A DNA stretch of 64,000 bases from Nonomuraea coxensis DSM 45129 (GCF_019397265.1 NZ_CP068985.1:4072501-4136500); one strand, 5' to 3'; positions 8,618-16,704 are shown, numbered from the stretch's first letter. Made by a program: numbers and translations. The notes: a model not told the origin generated them from the letters alone.

Positions 8618-9817
8618 TCACGAGCGGACGGTGGAGCCGAACACCTCCTCACGCACGGTGTCGAGGGCCAGGTCGAGCGCGCCGGCGAGCACCGGGTTGC
8701 CCGCGACGCTCGACAGCCGCACGCGGGGCCGCGGGATGGTCAGCGCGTGCAGCTCGTGCTCGACGAGCTCGCGCAGCGTCTCGCCGCCCGACAGCACGAC
8801 GCCGCCGGTCAGCACGATGAGCCCGGGATCGACGACGGAGGTGATGGCGGCCAGGCCCACCGCCAGCCGGGCGGCGATGTCGCGCAGCCCGGCCCGCGCG
8901 TCGTCGGCCCGCTGCCCGCCGCCCTCGGCGAGGCGGACGGCGTTCGCGACGGCCTGGCGGAAGTCGGCGCCGCGCACGCCGTACGAGCGCAGCAGCTTCA
9001 GCACCGCGGGCCCGCCGGTGAGCGCCTGGTAGCCGTGGTTGGCGTAGCGGCCTGCCTCGCGGGCGGTCGGCGCGCCCGGCGTGGGCATGTAGCCCACCTC
9101 GCCCGCGCCGCCGGTCGCGCCCCGGTGCATGCGCCCGCCGAGGACGGCGGCCGAGCCGATGCCCTCGTCGGCCCACAGCAGCACGAAGTCCCGGCTGTCG
9201 CGGGCCGCGCCGTGCGCCTGCTCGGCGAGCGCGACGAGGTTGACGTTGTTCTCGACGTCCACCGGCACGCCCAGGCCGGCGGACAGGGCGGGCACCAGGT
9301 CGGGGATCTGCCAGCCCGGCACGTCCTTGGCCGCGGCGTACCCCAGCCGGCCCGTCGCCGGGTCGATCGCGGCCTGCACGCCGATGACGACCCTGCGCAG
9401 CTTGTCCGGCGGGTTCGCGCCCGCCAGCGCCGCGCCGAGCCGCTCCACCAGCTCGCCGGCCGGGCGGCGGCGGGTCGTGGGCAGCGTGTGCTCGCCCACG
9501 ACCGTGCCGGTGAGGTCGGCGATCCGCGCCTCGATGCGGTCGGGGGTGACGTCGAGCGCGCCCGCGTACGCCGCCGCCGGGTTGATCCGGTAGACCTCCG
9601 CCGTCCGCCCCGGCAGGCCCTCCCGCACGCCGTCCAGGACCACCAGGCCGGCCTCCTGGAGCCGGGCGAGGAGCTGGGAGGCCGTGGGCTTGGACAGGCC
9701 GGTCAGCGTGCCGATCTGGGGGCGGGTGAGCGGGCCGCGGTCGAGGAGGGCACGCAGGGCCGCGCGATCGTTGATGGCGCGTAGCAGACTGGGGGTCCCC
9801 GGCACCGGATCGCTCAC
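8618..9817 (-). CDS. ROK family transcriptional repressor (NagC/XylR type)
   Basis: A 399-residue regulator. The winged HTH at residues 10-70 (LTRPQIGTLTGLSKPTASQLL) is followed by a ROK sugar-kinase-like domain. It is first in the minus-strand sugar operon and lies next to a perfect palindrome, so it most likely represses its own operon until sugar binds. The start is GTG 9817 with GGAG about 6 bases before it. The ROK domain keeps the glycine-rich folds, but the typical Cys cluster of zinc-binding ROK proteins is not evident. Confidence 0.92.
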   Translation of the reverse strand: MSDPVPGTPSLLRAINDRAALRALLDRGPLTRPQIGTLTGLSKPTASQLLARLQEAGLVVLDGVREGLPGRTAEVYRINPAAAYAGALDVTPDRIEARIADLTGTVVGEHTLPTTRRRPAGELVERLGAALAGANPPDKLRRVVIGVQAAIDPATGRLGYAAAKDVPGWQIPDLVPALSAGLGVPVDVENNVNLVALAEQAHGAARDSRDFVLLWADEGIGSAAVLGGRMHRGATGGAGEVGYMPTPGAPTAREAGRYANHGYQALTGGPAVLKLLRSYGVRGADFRQAVANAVRLAEGGGQRADDARAGLRDIAARLAVGLAAITSVVDPGLIVLTGGVVLSGGETLRELVEHELHALTIPRPRVRLSSVAGNPVLAGALDLALDTVREEVFGSTVRS

Positions 9818-9832
9818 GACCGCTCCTTCCCT

Positions 9833-9859
9833 GTGAGTTAGGAAACTTTCCTAACTCAC
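9833..9859. promoter_or_regulatory. ROK operator, perfect 27-bp palindrome
   Basis: GTGAGTTAGGAAA (9833-9845), one central C, then TTTCCTAACTCAC (9847-9859) form a perfect inverted repeat. The TTAGGAAA-type core with an AT-rich centre is the usual form of actinobacterial ROK operators. It begins just downstream of the -10 box, over the expected transcription start of the sugar operon, where a bound repressor would block initiation. Confidence 0.88.
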
Positions 9860-9864
9860 GAGGA

Positions 9865-9893
9865 ACATAAGGAGCCCCGGCGGGAACGGTCAA
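9865..9893 (-). promoter_or_regulatory. Promoter of the ROK/ABC/GH4 operon
   Basis: On the minus strand TTGACC (9893-9888) and TTATGT (9870-9865) are 17 bases apart. The predicted start near 9858 falls at the edge of the 27-bp operator. Spacing and position make this one of the clearest promoters in the window. Confidence 0.72.
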
Positions 9894-10011
9894 GAGGCGA
9901 TACGAAGCCGTAACGGAGGCGGGAGAGGGAAGGAAAACCGAGCGGAGTGCCGCGACCGGCATGCTAATGTCGTCGTTTGTCGTAACAACAAGCAGAATGG
10001 CCCGGAGTGTC

Positions 10012-10030
10012 CCATTAACCACATTAATGG
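10012..10030. promoter_or_regulatory. 19-bp palindrome at the 5' end of the HelD-family gene
   Basis: CCATTAA (10012-10018), spacer CCACA, TTAATGG (10024-10030): a perfect 7-5-7 inverted repeat in a locally AT-rich stretch, at the point where homology says the helicase protein should begin. It could be an operator or a translation-control hairpin. It does not match the rifamycin-associated element as I remember it. Confidence 0.45.
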
Positions 10031-10139
10031 TCAGGCGGCAACACGTCAAACGGAGCTCGCCAAGGAGCAGGAGTACGTCACCGCGCTCTACGACCGCCTC
10101 GACGCCCTGCGCGAGCGCACCCAGACCCAGCTCAAGGAG

Positions 10140-12341
10140 GTGCTGGCCACGGGCGCCGTCGGCACGATGCAGAACAGGTCCGAGCGCGACACGTTCGCCG
10201 ACATGTACGCCTCCAGGCTCGCCCGGCTCTGGGCGGTCGAGCGCGGCCTGGTTTTCGGCCGGCTGGACCACCAGGAGGAGGGCCGGCTCTACATCGGCAA
10301 GCTCGGCCTCACCGACGACGACCAGCGACGCCTGCTGATCGACTGGCGCGCCCCGGTGGCGCAGCCCTTCTACCGCGCCACCCCGGCCGCGCCCATGGGC
10401 GTCACCCGGCGCCGCCACCTGCAGACCAAGGGCCGCGCGGTGATCGGCGTCGACGACGACCTGCTCGACCTCGACGCGCTCACCGACGACGACCGTGCCA
10501 CGCTCAACGGCGAGGCCGCGCTGCTGGCCGCGCTCGACGAGCGGCGCACCGGCCGCATGCGCGACATCGTCGCGACCATCCAGGCCGAGCAGGACCGGGT
10601 CATCCGCGGCGACCTCGGCGGCGTCCTCGTCGTCCAGGGCGGCCCCGGCACCGGCAAGACCGTCGTGGCCCTGCACCGGGCCGCCTACCTGCTCTACACC
10701 CACCGCGAGCGGCTGGAGCGCCGCGGCGTGCTCATCCTCGGCCCCAACCTGACGTTCCTGCGCTACATCGAGCAGGTGCTGCCCTCGCTCGGCGAGACCG
10801 ACGTGCTGCTGTCCACCGTCGGCGAGCTCTACCCCGGCGTGACCGCCACCGCCAGGGAGCGTCCCGAGGTGGCCGCGCTCAAGGGCGACCCGCGCATGGC
10901 CGAGGTCATCGCCAGGGCCGTGCGCGACCGGCAGAAGGTGCCGCGCAAGCCCGTCGAGATCGTCCTCGGCCGGATCACGCTGACCGCCGACCGGTCCATG
11001 CTGGACGCGGCCAGGAACAAGGCGGCCCGCTCGCGCCGGCCGCACAACCAGGCGCGGGCGGTGTTCGTCCGCTCGCTGCTGAACGCGCTCGCCCGGCAGC
11101 AGGCCCGCAAGATCGGCAAGGGGCTCATCGACGAGGACGAGCTGGCCGACCTGCGCGAGGAGCTGCGCACCGAGCCGGCCGTCAAGTCCGCGCTCAACCG
11201 GCTGTGGCCGTACCTGACGCCCCAGCGGCTGCTGCTCGGCCTCTACGGCTCGCCCGAGCGCCTGGGGTACGCCGCGGCGCACCTCACGCCCGCCGAGCGG
11301 GCGCTGCTGCGCCGCGAGGGCTCCAGGGCCGGTGAGTGGACAGAGTCCGACGTGCCGCTCCTCGACGAGGCCGCCGAGCTGCTCGGCGACATCGACGAGC
11401 AGGTGCTGCGCGCCACCGCCATGCAGGCCGAGGAGGAGCTGGCCGCCGCCCGCCGGGCCGAGGAGCACGAGCGTGAGGCGGAGCTCGCCTACGCCCGCGA
11501 GGTGCTGGAGCTGACCGGCCTGTCCGACGTCATGGAGGCCGAGCGGCTGGCCGAGCGCCAGCGCGGCGGCGGCCCCTACCTCACCACCGCCGAACGCGCC
11601 GCCGCCGACCGCACCTGGGCCTACGGGCACGTCATCGTGGACGAGGCGCAGGAGCTGTCGCCGATGGCGTGGCGTGCCGTGATGCGCCGCTGCCCCACCC
11701 GGTCCATGACGATCGTCGGCGACATCGCGCAGACCGGCTCGGCCGCCGGTGCGCGGTCGTGGGGCGAGGTGCTGGACCCGTACGTGGCCGGGCGCTGGCG
11801 GCAGGAGCGGCTCACCGTCAACTACCGCACGCCGGTCGAGCTGATGGCGGTGGCCGCCGGCGTCCTCGCCGCGATCGACCCGGCGCTGAAGGCGCCCACG
11901 TCGGTGCGCGAGAGCGGCGCGGAGCCGTGGGCCGCCCCGCTGGCCGCGCTGCCCGAGCTGGTCAAGGCCGAGGTGGGGGAGGGCGGCAAGGTCGCGGTGG
12001 TGGCGCCGGACGCGCTGCTCGACCGGCTCGGGGCGCGGGTCGCCGAGGTCGTGCCCGGCGCGGTCGTCGTCACGCCGGGGGCCGGCCGGGCCAGGGGGGC
12101 GGAGGCGCTGGACGCCCCCGTCGCGGTCATGGGGGTGGCGGACGCCAAGGGCCTGGAGTTCGACTCCGTCGTGGTGGCCGAGCCCGAGCTCATCGCCGCC
12201 CAGTCGCCACGGGGGCTCAGCGACCTGTATGTTGCTCTCACGCGCGCGACGCAGCGGCTCGGCGTCGTCCACGAGCGGCCGCTTCCCACGGCCCTGCGAG
12301 GGCTGCCGAGCAGGCCGGGAGCACCCTCCGATGGGCTTTGA
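10140..12341 (+). CDS. HelD-family UvrD-like helicase (RNA-polymerase recycling type)
   Basis: Superfamily 1 ATPase of 733 residues or more. Walker A is GGPGTGKT near residue 166, motif II is VIVDEAQELSP, and the C-terminal motif VI region reads YVALTRATQRL. HelD/HelR proteins free stalled RNA polymerase and in some actinomycetes give rifamycin tolerance. GTG 10140 is the first conventional start. The frame upstream codes a typical HelD coiled coil (ELAKEQEYV, ALYDRLDALRERT) back to about 10014 with no ATG, GTG or TTG in frame. A GGAG box six bases before an ATT at 10014 suggests either a rare ATT start or a lost base. The true N-terminus is therefore uncertain. Confidence 0.85.
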   Translation: MLATGAVGTMQNRSERDTFADMYASRLARLWAVERGLVFGRLDHQEEGRLYIGKLGLTDDDQRRLLIDWRAPVAQPFYRATPAAPMGVTRRRHLQTKGRAVIGVDDDLLDLDALTDDDRATLNGEAALLAALDERRTGRMRDIVATIQAEQDRVIRGDLGGVLVVQGGPGTGKTVVALHRAAYLLYTHRERLERRGVLILGPNLTFLRYIEQVLPSLGETDVLLSTVGELYPGVTATARERPEVAALKGDPRMAEVIARAVRDRQKVPRKPVEIVLGRITLTADRSMLDAARNKAARSRRPHNQARAVFVRSLLNALARQQARKIGKGLIDEDELADLREELRTEPAVKSALNRLWPYLTPQRLLLGLYGSPERLGYAAAHLTPAERALLRREGSRAGEWTESDVPLLDEAAELLGDIDEQVLRATAMQAEEELAAARRAEEHEREAELAYAREVLELTGLSDVMEAERLAERQRGGGPYLTTAERAAADRTWAYGHVIVDEAQELSPMAWRAVMRRCPTRSMTIVGDIAQTGSAAGARSWGEVLDPYVAGRWRQERLTVNYRTPVELMAVAAGVLAAIDPALKAPTSVRESGAEPWAAPLAALPELVKAEVGEGGKVAVVAPDALLDRLGARVAEVVPGAVVVTPGAGRARGAEALDAPVAVMGVADAKGLEFDSVVVAEPELIAAQSPRGLSDLYVALTRATQRLGVVHERPLPTALRGLPSRPGAPSDGL

Positions 12342-12412
12342 TCGGCTTTGCGGCGGTCGGCCCCGCATGTCCCACCTGCGGAAACTTGATGTTCCCGCTG
12401 ATCGGGACACGG

Positions 12413-12440
12413 TTGACATCTGAGGTGGAGTCGGTAGTTT
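12413..12440 (+). promoter_or_regulatory. Strong candidate sigma-70 promoter upstream of lnt
   Basis: A consensus TTGACA (12413-12418) and TAGTTT (12435-12440) are 16 bases apart. Transcription would begin near 12447, more than 400 bases before the lnt start, which implies a long leader or a separate small RNA. Confidence 0.6.
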
Positions 12441-12446
12441 GCTGCG

Positions 12447-12871
12447 CAGTCCAGCACGGGACTTGGCCGGTTGGCCGTCTCTGACATCGCCGGATCCTGC
12501 GTCCGTGACGGAGCGTGACTTCGTCCACACAGCCAGGTGCAGGGCCGTCGGTCCGTCGAGTCGGGGCACCCCAACCGGGCGGGGGGTTGGACCCGGGACG
12601 GGTCCGGGAGCCCAGTAGACAACGGAATTCCGCGCTCGCCGCCGACGAGACGGGTCCGGTCCGAAGGGTTTCCGGGCCCTCTTCCCGCTCCCGTGCGCCG
12701 GACCTTGCGAGTGCGCCGGGTGGTCCCGTCGGCCGCGGGATCACCCTGCCGCCACCCGTTCCGCATCCTCCGATCCCCCTCGCGTGGGCGCGCGCAGGCT
12801 TGAGCGCGGCCGCGGGGCGGTAGCGTTTTCGCGAGCAAGCAGGTGTTCGACGGTGGCTGAGGAGACCCGGA
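12447..12871 (+). other. Untranslated region of about 425 bases before lnt
   Basis: No reading frame here has coding bias on either strand. Several short hairpins are visible, for example GGACCC-GGGAC-GGGTCC. Given the promoter just upstream, this may be a structured 5' leader or a small RNA. I do not recognise any known riboswitch or RNA family in it. Confidence 0.4.
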
Positions 12872-14800
12872 GTGGTTCAGGAACGCACGAGCCCGCCGCC
12901 CCCCACGGGCCCCGACCCGGCCCCGTCGCCGCCCGCCCCCAGCGGCACCGGCCCCGTCTCCTCGTCGCCGGGCCCCGTCTCCTCGTCGTCGGCCCCGACG
13001 GGCTCCGACCCCGCCACTTTGTCATCGGGCCCGACGGGCTCTGACCTCGCCGACTTGTCCCCGGTCCCTGAGCCGGAGGGGGCCCAGGTCCCGGGCGAAG
13101 GTGAGCCGGCCGCGGCCCAGGTCCCGGGCGAAGGTGAGCCGGCCGCGGCCCAGGTCCCGGGCGAAGGGGAGTCGTCCGCGGCCCGAGTCCTGGCCGAAGG
13201 GGAGCCGGCCGCGTCCGGGACGCCGGGCGGCGGGGGTTCCGCGGCCCTCGCCGGGAATCCTGGGGAGGGGCGGCGGGGCGGGGCCGGGCGGGAGTCGCGG
13301 GGGCGGCTGGCGGGCCGGACGGCGGCGGCCGTGGCCGGCGGGCTGGCGTTGTTCGCCGCGTTCCCGCCGCTCGGCTGGTGGCCGCTCGCGCCCCTCGGCC
13401 TCGCGCTCGTCGCCGGCTCCCTGTACGGCACCCGCCCGAGGCGCGCGGCCTGGATCGGGGCGCTCGCCGCCGCGGTGTTCCTGTTCCCGGCCCTCGCCTG
13501 GGTCAGGACCATCGGCGACGACGTCTGGGTGATGCTGGTCGCCACCGAGACCGTCTTCTACGCCGTCATGTCCGCCCTGGCCGCGCCGGTGTTCCGGCTG
13601 CGCGCCTGGCCCCTGTGGTTCGGCGGGCTGTGGGTGGCGATGGAGTGGGCGCGCGGCCTGGTGCCGATCGGCGGCTTCCCGTGGGCGCGGGTGGCCTTCA
13701 GCCAGGGCGAGTCGCTCTTCACCCGGTACGCCGCGCTCGGCGGCGCGCCCCTGGTGTCGTTCGCGGTGGCCCTGTGCGGCGCCCTGCTGGCCCACGCCGT
13801 CCTGGTCCGGCCTCCTGCGGCCCGGCCGTGGCTGCGGGCGGCTCCGGCGTTCCTGGCGCTGGCGGTGCCCCTGCTGACCCTGGCCGTGCCGCGCCCCGGC
13901 GACGAGGGCCGCTCGGTCAACGTCGGGATCGTGCAGGGCAACGTCCCCGGCCGCGGCATGTACGTCCTGGGCGACGAGCCCGCCGTCGTGCTGCGCAACC
14001 ACGCCGGGGAGACCAAGCGCCTGGCCCAGGCCGTCCGCGACGGCAAGCTGCCGAGGCCCGACATCGTCGTCCTGCCGGAGAACTCCACCGACATCGACCC
14101 CTACCGCGACGAGACCGCCCGTCAGATCATCCAGGACTCGGTGGCCGACGTCGGGGTGCCCACGCTCGTCGGGGCCGTCGTGGCCATCGGCGACGACAGC
14201 CGCGCCACCCGCAGCCTCACCTGGGACCCGGTCACCGGCCCCGGCGCCTACTACGACAAGCAGAACCTGGTGCCGTTCGGCGAGTACACCCCGTTCAAGG
14301 ACCTCGTACTGGCCCTGTGGGAGCGGGCGAGCCTGGTGGGCCGCCAGTCGGTGCCCGGCGACCGGCCCGGCGACCTCAGGCTCGGCCCGGTCACCATCGG
14401 CGCGGTCAACTGCTACGAGGTGGCCTACGACGCGACCGTGCGCGGCACGGTCCGGGCCGGCGGCACGCCGATCGTCGTGCAGACGAACAACGCCAGCTAC
14501 GCCCTGTCCAACCTGCCGCCGCAGCAGCTCGCCATGTCGCAGCTGCGCGCGGTCGAGCACAACCGGGCTGTCGTGACCGCCGCCACCACGGGGATCTCCG
14601 CGTTCGTCACACCGGAGGGTAAGGTCTCCTGGCAGACGCGCGAACTGGTCGCGGACATGAACGTGGTGACGGTGCCCGTACGCGCCGGGGAGACGCTCGC
14701 CACCAAGGTGGGCGCCTGGCCGGAATGGGCATTGATGGTGATGGGAGTCGCGGCGGCCGGGGCCGCCGCATGGCGGGGCAGGCGGCGAGTCGATGGGTGA
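12872..14800 (+). CDS. lnt: Apolipoprotein N-acyltransferase
   Basis: Integral-membrane enzyme that N-acylates the lipid-modified Cys of lipoproteins. After a run of N-terminal helices (about residues 150-340) comes a nitrilase domain with the catalytic triad Glu403 (LPENST), Lys463 (YYDKQNLVPFGEY) and Cys514 (AVNCYE). The first 145 or so residues are an unusual Pro/Ala/Glu-rich extension with four 11-residue repeats, before the first helix. GTG 12872 follows GGAG at workable spacing, but a later start would remove part of the extension. It overlaps the mannosyltransferase gene by 8 bases, the conserved actinobacterial lnt-ppm pairing (fused in some mycobacteria). Confidence 0.9.
   Translation: MVQERTSPPPPTGPDPAPSPPAPSGTGPVSSSPGPVSSSSAPTGSDPATLSSGPTGSDLADLSPVPEPEGAQVPGEGEPAAAQVPGEGEPAAAQVPGEGESSAARVLAEGEPAASGTPGGGGSAALAGNPGEGRRGGAGRESRGRLAGRTAAAVAGGLALFAAFPPLGWWPLAPLGLALVAGSLYGTRPRRAAWIGALAAAVFLFPALAWVRTIGDDVWVMLVATETVFYAVMSALAAPVFRLRAWPLWFGGLWVAMEWARGLVPIGGFPWARVAFSQGESLFTRYAALGGAPLVSFAVALCGALLAHAVLVRPPAARPWLRAAPAFLALAVPLLTLAVPRPGDEGRSVNVGIVQGNVPGRGMYVLGDEPAVVLRNHAGETKRLAQAVRDGKLPRPDIVVLPENSTDIDPYRDETARQIIQDSVADVGVPTLVGAVVAIGDDSRATRSLTWDPVTGPGAYYDKQNLVPFGEYTPFKDLVLALWERASLVGRQSVPGDRPGDLRLGPVTIGAVNCYEVAYDATVRGTVRAGGTPIVVQTNNASYALSNLPPQQLAMSQLRAVEHNRAVVTAATTGISAFVTPEGKVSWQTRELVADMNVVTVPVRAGETLATKVGAWPEWALMVMGVAAAGAAAWRGRRRVDG
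13082..13213 (+). repeat. Four 33-bp tandem repeats within lnt
   Basis: Four consecutive 33-base units start at 13082, 13115, 13148 and 13181. Each encodes AQVPGEGEPAA or a variant. Units 1 and 2 are identical in sequence and units 3 and 4 diverge. The array is in frame, so copy-number change alters only the length of the disordered N-terminal extension of Lnt. A proline/serine-rich low-complexity stretch precedes it. Confidence 0.9.
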
Positions 14801-15563
14801 GGGACGACCGGACATGGAGACGCTCGGCAGGGTGCTCGTCGTCGTCCCGACCTACAACGAGCGCGACAATCTGCCCTCCATCGTCGAGCGTGTCCGTTCG
14901 GCCGTGCCGCGGGCCCACGTGCTCGTGGCCGACGACGACAGCCCCGACGGCACCGGCGAGGTCGCCGACGGGCTGGCCGCGGGCGACGAGCAGGTGCACG
15001 TCCTGCACCGGCCCGGCAAGCAGGGCCTCGGCGCGGCCTACATCGCGGGGTTCCGCTGGGGCCTGGAGCGGGGCTTCGACGTGCTGGTGGAGATGGACGC
15101 CGACGGTTCGCACCAGCCCGAGGAGCTGCCGAGGCTGCTGGCGGCGCTGGACGGGGGCGCGGACCTGGCGATCGGGTCCCGCTACGTCCGCGGAGGGCGG
15201 ATCGTCAACTGGCCGCGGCGGCGGGAGCTGCTGTCCAAGGGCGCCAACGTCTACACCCGCGTCATGCTGGGCCTGCCGGTGCGCGACGCGACCGCCGGTT
15301 TCCGCGCCTACCGCGCGGCCACCCTGGAGAAGGTGGGGCTGTCGGGCGTCGAGTCGCAGGGCTACTGCTTCCAGGTCGACCTCACGCTGCGTACCGCCCG
15401 CCATGGGCTGCGGGTGGTGGAGGTGCCGATCACGTTCGTGGAGCGCACGGTCGGCAAGAGCAAGATGAGCGGGAAGATCATGTCCGAGGCGCTGTGGCGC
15501 ATCGGCCTGTGGGGCGTGACCGGCCTGCCGGGGCGGCTGCGCCGCAGGGGCGGGCGCGGCTAG
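14793..15563 (+). CDS. ppm1: Polyprenol monophosphomannose synthase (GT2)
   Basis: A 256-residue DPM1-like glycosyltransferase that makes polyprenyl-phosphate-mannose from GDP-mannose. It is the mannose donor for lipid and protein mannosylation outside the membrane. The GT-A fold is shown by VVVPTYNERDNLPSIVE, the ADDDSPDGTGEVAD segment and the metal-binding EMDADGSHQPEEL. No C-terminal membrane domain is present, as in actinobacterial stand-alone Ppm. It overlaps the end of lnt by 8 bases; a second possible start, ATG 14814, has a GAGGGA box 9 bases upstream. Confidence 0.92.
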   Translation: MGEGRPDMETLGRVLVVVPTYNERDNLPSIVERVRSAVPRAHVLVADDDSPDGTGEVADGLAAGDEQVHVLHRPGKQGLGAAYIAGFRWGLERGFDVLVEMDADGSHQPEELPRLLAALDGGADLAIGSRYVRGGRIVNWPRRRELLSKGANVYTRVMLGLPVRDATAGFRAYRAATLEKVGLSGVESQGYCFQVDLTLRTARHGLRVVEVPITFVERTVGKSKMSGKIMSEALWRIGLWGVTGLPGRLRRRGGRG

Positions 15564-15658
15564 GAACCTGTCCTGGCCAGGAACGTCCTGGGCCCGCCGG
15601 GCGTTGTCATTGACGTACGCGGTCCTGGCGTGCGCGTGCGGAATCGGAGAGACGAACG

Positions 15659-16180
15659 ATGCGGCTGCTGCTCTTCCTGAGCTTCCTGATCGTGCCCGTG
15701 CTGGAGATCTGGCTGCTCTTCCAGGTCGGGTCCGCGATCGGCGGGCCCGCGACCGTGGCCCTGCTCGTCGCCGGCGGCCTGCTCGGCGCGTGGATCATCC
15801 GCCGCGAGGGGCGGCGGGCCTGGCGGGCGCTGCAGGAGTCGCTGCGGTCGGGCCGGATGCCGGAGCGCGAGCTGGCCGACAGCGGTCTCGTGCTGATGGG
15901 CGGCGCGCTGCTGGTGGCGCCGGGCTTCGTCACCGACGTCGTCGGCCTCGCCTTCGTGCTGCCGGTGACGCGGCCGCTGATGCGCCGGCTCGGGGTGTGG
16001 TTCTTCGAGCGGCGGATCAAGCGCCTGGCCGCCGCGTCCCCGTACGCCGGTCTCTTCCCGACGGCGCCGGGCGGCGAGGCGCCGCACGGCGGCCGCGTGG
16101 TCACCGGAGAGGTGATCAGGGAGGAACGCGGCGACCAGGAGGAGCCGCGAGGCGCGCTGGGACGCCCGCCGAGGGCCTGA
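15659..16180 (+). CDS. fxsA: FxsA family membrane protein
   Basis: A 173-residue cytoplasmic-membrane protein. The FxsA domain spans residues 1-125, with hydrophobic segments at about 1-20 and 25-48 (LEIWLLFQVGSAIG and the GLLGAWIIRREG turn) and a third at about 78-105 (APGFVTDVVGLAF). A charged tail follows. In E. coli FxsA modulates phage T7 exclusion by F plasmids; the actinobacterial role is unknown. GGAGAG is 7-8 bases before the ATG. A bidirectional terminator follows. Confidence 0.88.
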   Translation: MRLLLFLSFLIVPVLEIWLLFQVGSAIGGPATVALLVAGGLLGAWIIRREGRRAWRALQESLRSGRMPERELADSGLVLMGGALLVAPGFVTDVVGLAFVLPVTRPLMRRLGVWFFERRIKRLAAASPYAGLFPTAPGGEAPHGGRVVTGEVIREERGDQEEPRGALGRPPRA

Positions 16181-16191
16181 ACGCACGAAGG

Positions 16192-16221
16192 AACCCCCGG
16201 GCCGGAAGGGCCCGGGGGTTT
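16192..16221. terminator. Intrinsic terminator between fxsA and rbpA
   Basis: AACCCCCGGGCC (16192-16203), loop GGAAG, GGCCCGGGGGTT (16209-16220), then T. This perfect 12-bp stem is flanked by A and T residues on its two sides, so it can end transcription from both convergent genes. Confidence 0.85.
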
Positions 16222-16236
16222 CACCGTGAGAGGATG

Positions 16237-16581
16237 TCAGGCGCTCTTGCGGCGCTGGGCCCTCAGGACCGCCAGCCGCTCGTTGAGCACCTCCTCAAGG
16301 TCCTCGATGGACCGCCGTTCCAGGAGCATGTCCCAGTGCGTCCTCGGGGGCTTGGTCTTCTTCGACTCCGGTTGCTCGCCGTCCACCCGGAGCGCCGTCG
16401 CGCCGCACATGCGGCACTCCCACGTCGCGGGGATCTCGGCCTCGGCGGCAAGCGGAACCTCGAAGCGATGGCCCTTCGGACAGGTATAGGACACCTCCTG
16501 GCGCGGGGCCAGATCCGTGTTACGGTCGTTCTCGTAGCTGGTTGCCCCGAGCCGGGTGCCACGAAGCGCGCGCTCGCCCAT
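16237..16581 (-). CDS. rbpA: RNA polymerase-binding protein RbpA
   Basis: A 114-residue actinobacterial transcription factor. It binds principal sigma and core polymerase, stabilises open complexes and contributes to basal rifampicin tolerance. The N-terminal tail is followed by a zinc-ribbon-like core with Cys in YTCPKGH and WECRMCG, a basic linker (KKTKPPRTHW) and the sigma-interaction helix (LLERRSIEDLEEVLNERLAVL). AGGAGG lies 9 bases before the ATG. The leader has a stable hairpin and a near-perfect sigma-R promoter, as known for S. coelicolor rbpA. Confidence 0.97.
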   Translation of the reverse strand: MGERALRGTRLGATSYENDRNTDLAPRQEVSYTCPKGHRFEVPLAAEAEIPATWECRMCGATALRVDGEQPESKKTKPPRTHWDMLLERRSIEDLEEVLNERLAVLRAQRRKSA

Positions 16582-16602
16582 GTCTCAATGCCTCCTACAG
16601 GG

Positions 16603-16618
16603 CCCCCATGCGTGGGGG
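16603..16618 (-). other. Hairpin in the rbpA leader beside the ribosome site
   Basis: CCCCCA (16603-16608), loop of four, TGGGGG (16613-16618) form a 6-bp GC-rich stem only about 5 bases upstream of the rbpA ribosome-binding site. It could affect translation or mRNA stability. There is no T tract, so it is not a terminator. Confidence 0.5.
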
Positions 16619-16636
16619 GTGTCTCCCACGGTGTCT

Positions 16637-16662
16637 AACGCTTGGTACCGTGATGGGATTCC
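16637..16662 (-). promoter_or_regulatory. Sigma-R (thiol-stress ECF sigma) promoter of rbpA
   Basis: On the minus strand GGAAT (16662-16658) and GTT (16639-16637) are separated by exactly 18 bases, the SigR/SigH consensus GGAAT-N18-GTT. It lies about 56 bases upstream of the start codon. rbpA is an established sigma-R target in Streptomyces, which supports the call. Confidence 0.82.
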
Positions 16663-16704
16663 CACCCTCGGGGAGATCCAATCGCGCTGAGGGGCTCGGG
16701 TTCT

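Noticed and set aside
9860..10030. A rifamycin-associated element upstream of the HelD-family gene
   Set aside because: I looked for the GGGGCTTGC-type inverted repeat known upstream of helR and found none; only an unrelated AT-rich palindrome is present.
8649..12569. A very long minus-strand open frame of about 1300 codons
   Set aside because: It is antisense to the HelD-family gene and out of frame with the ROK gene. Arg/Gly/His/Pro-rich translation and lack of any motif show it is a GC-skew shadow.
13082..13213. Possible CRISPR array
   Set aside because: The 33-base units are directly adjacent with no spacers and are in frame in lnt, so they are coding tandem repeats. No cas genes occur.
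16603..16618. Terminator upstream of rbpA
   Set aside because: The stem is short, has no T tract, and lies between the sigma-R promoter and the ribosome site of rbpA, so it belongs to the leader.
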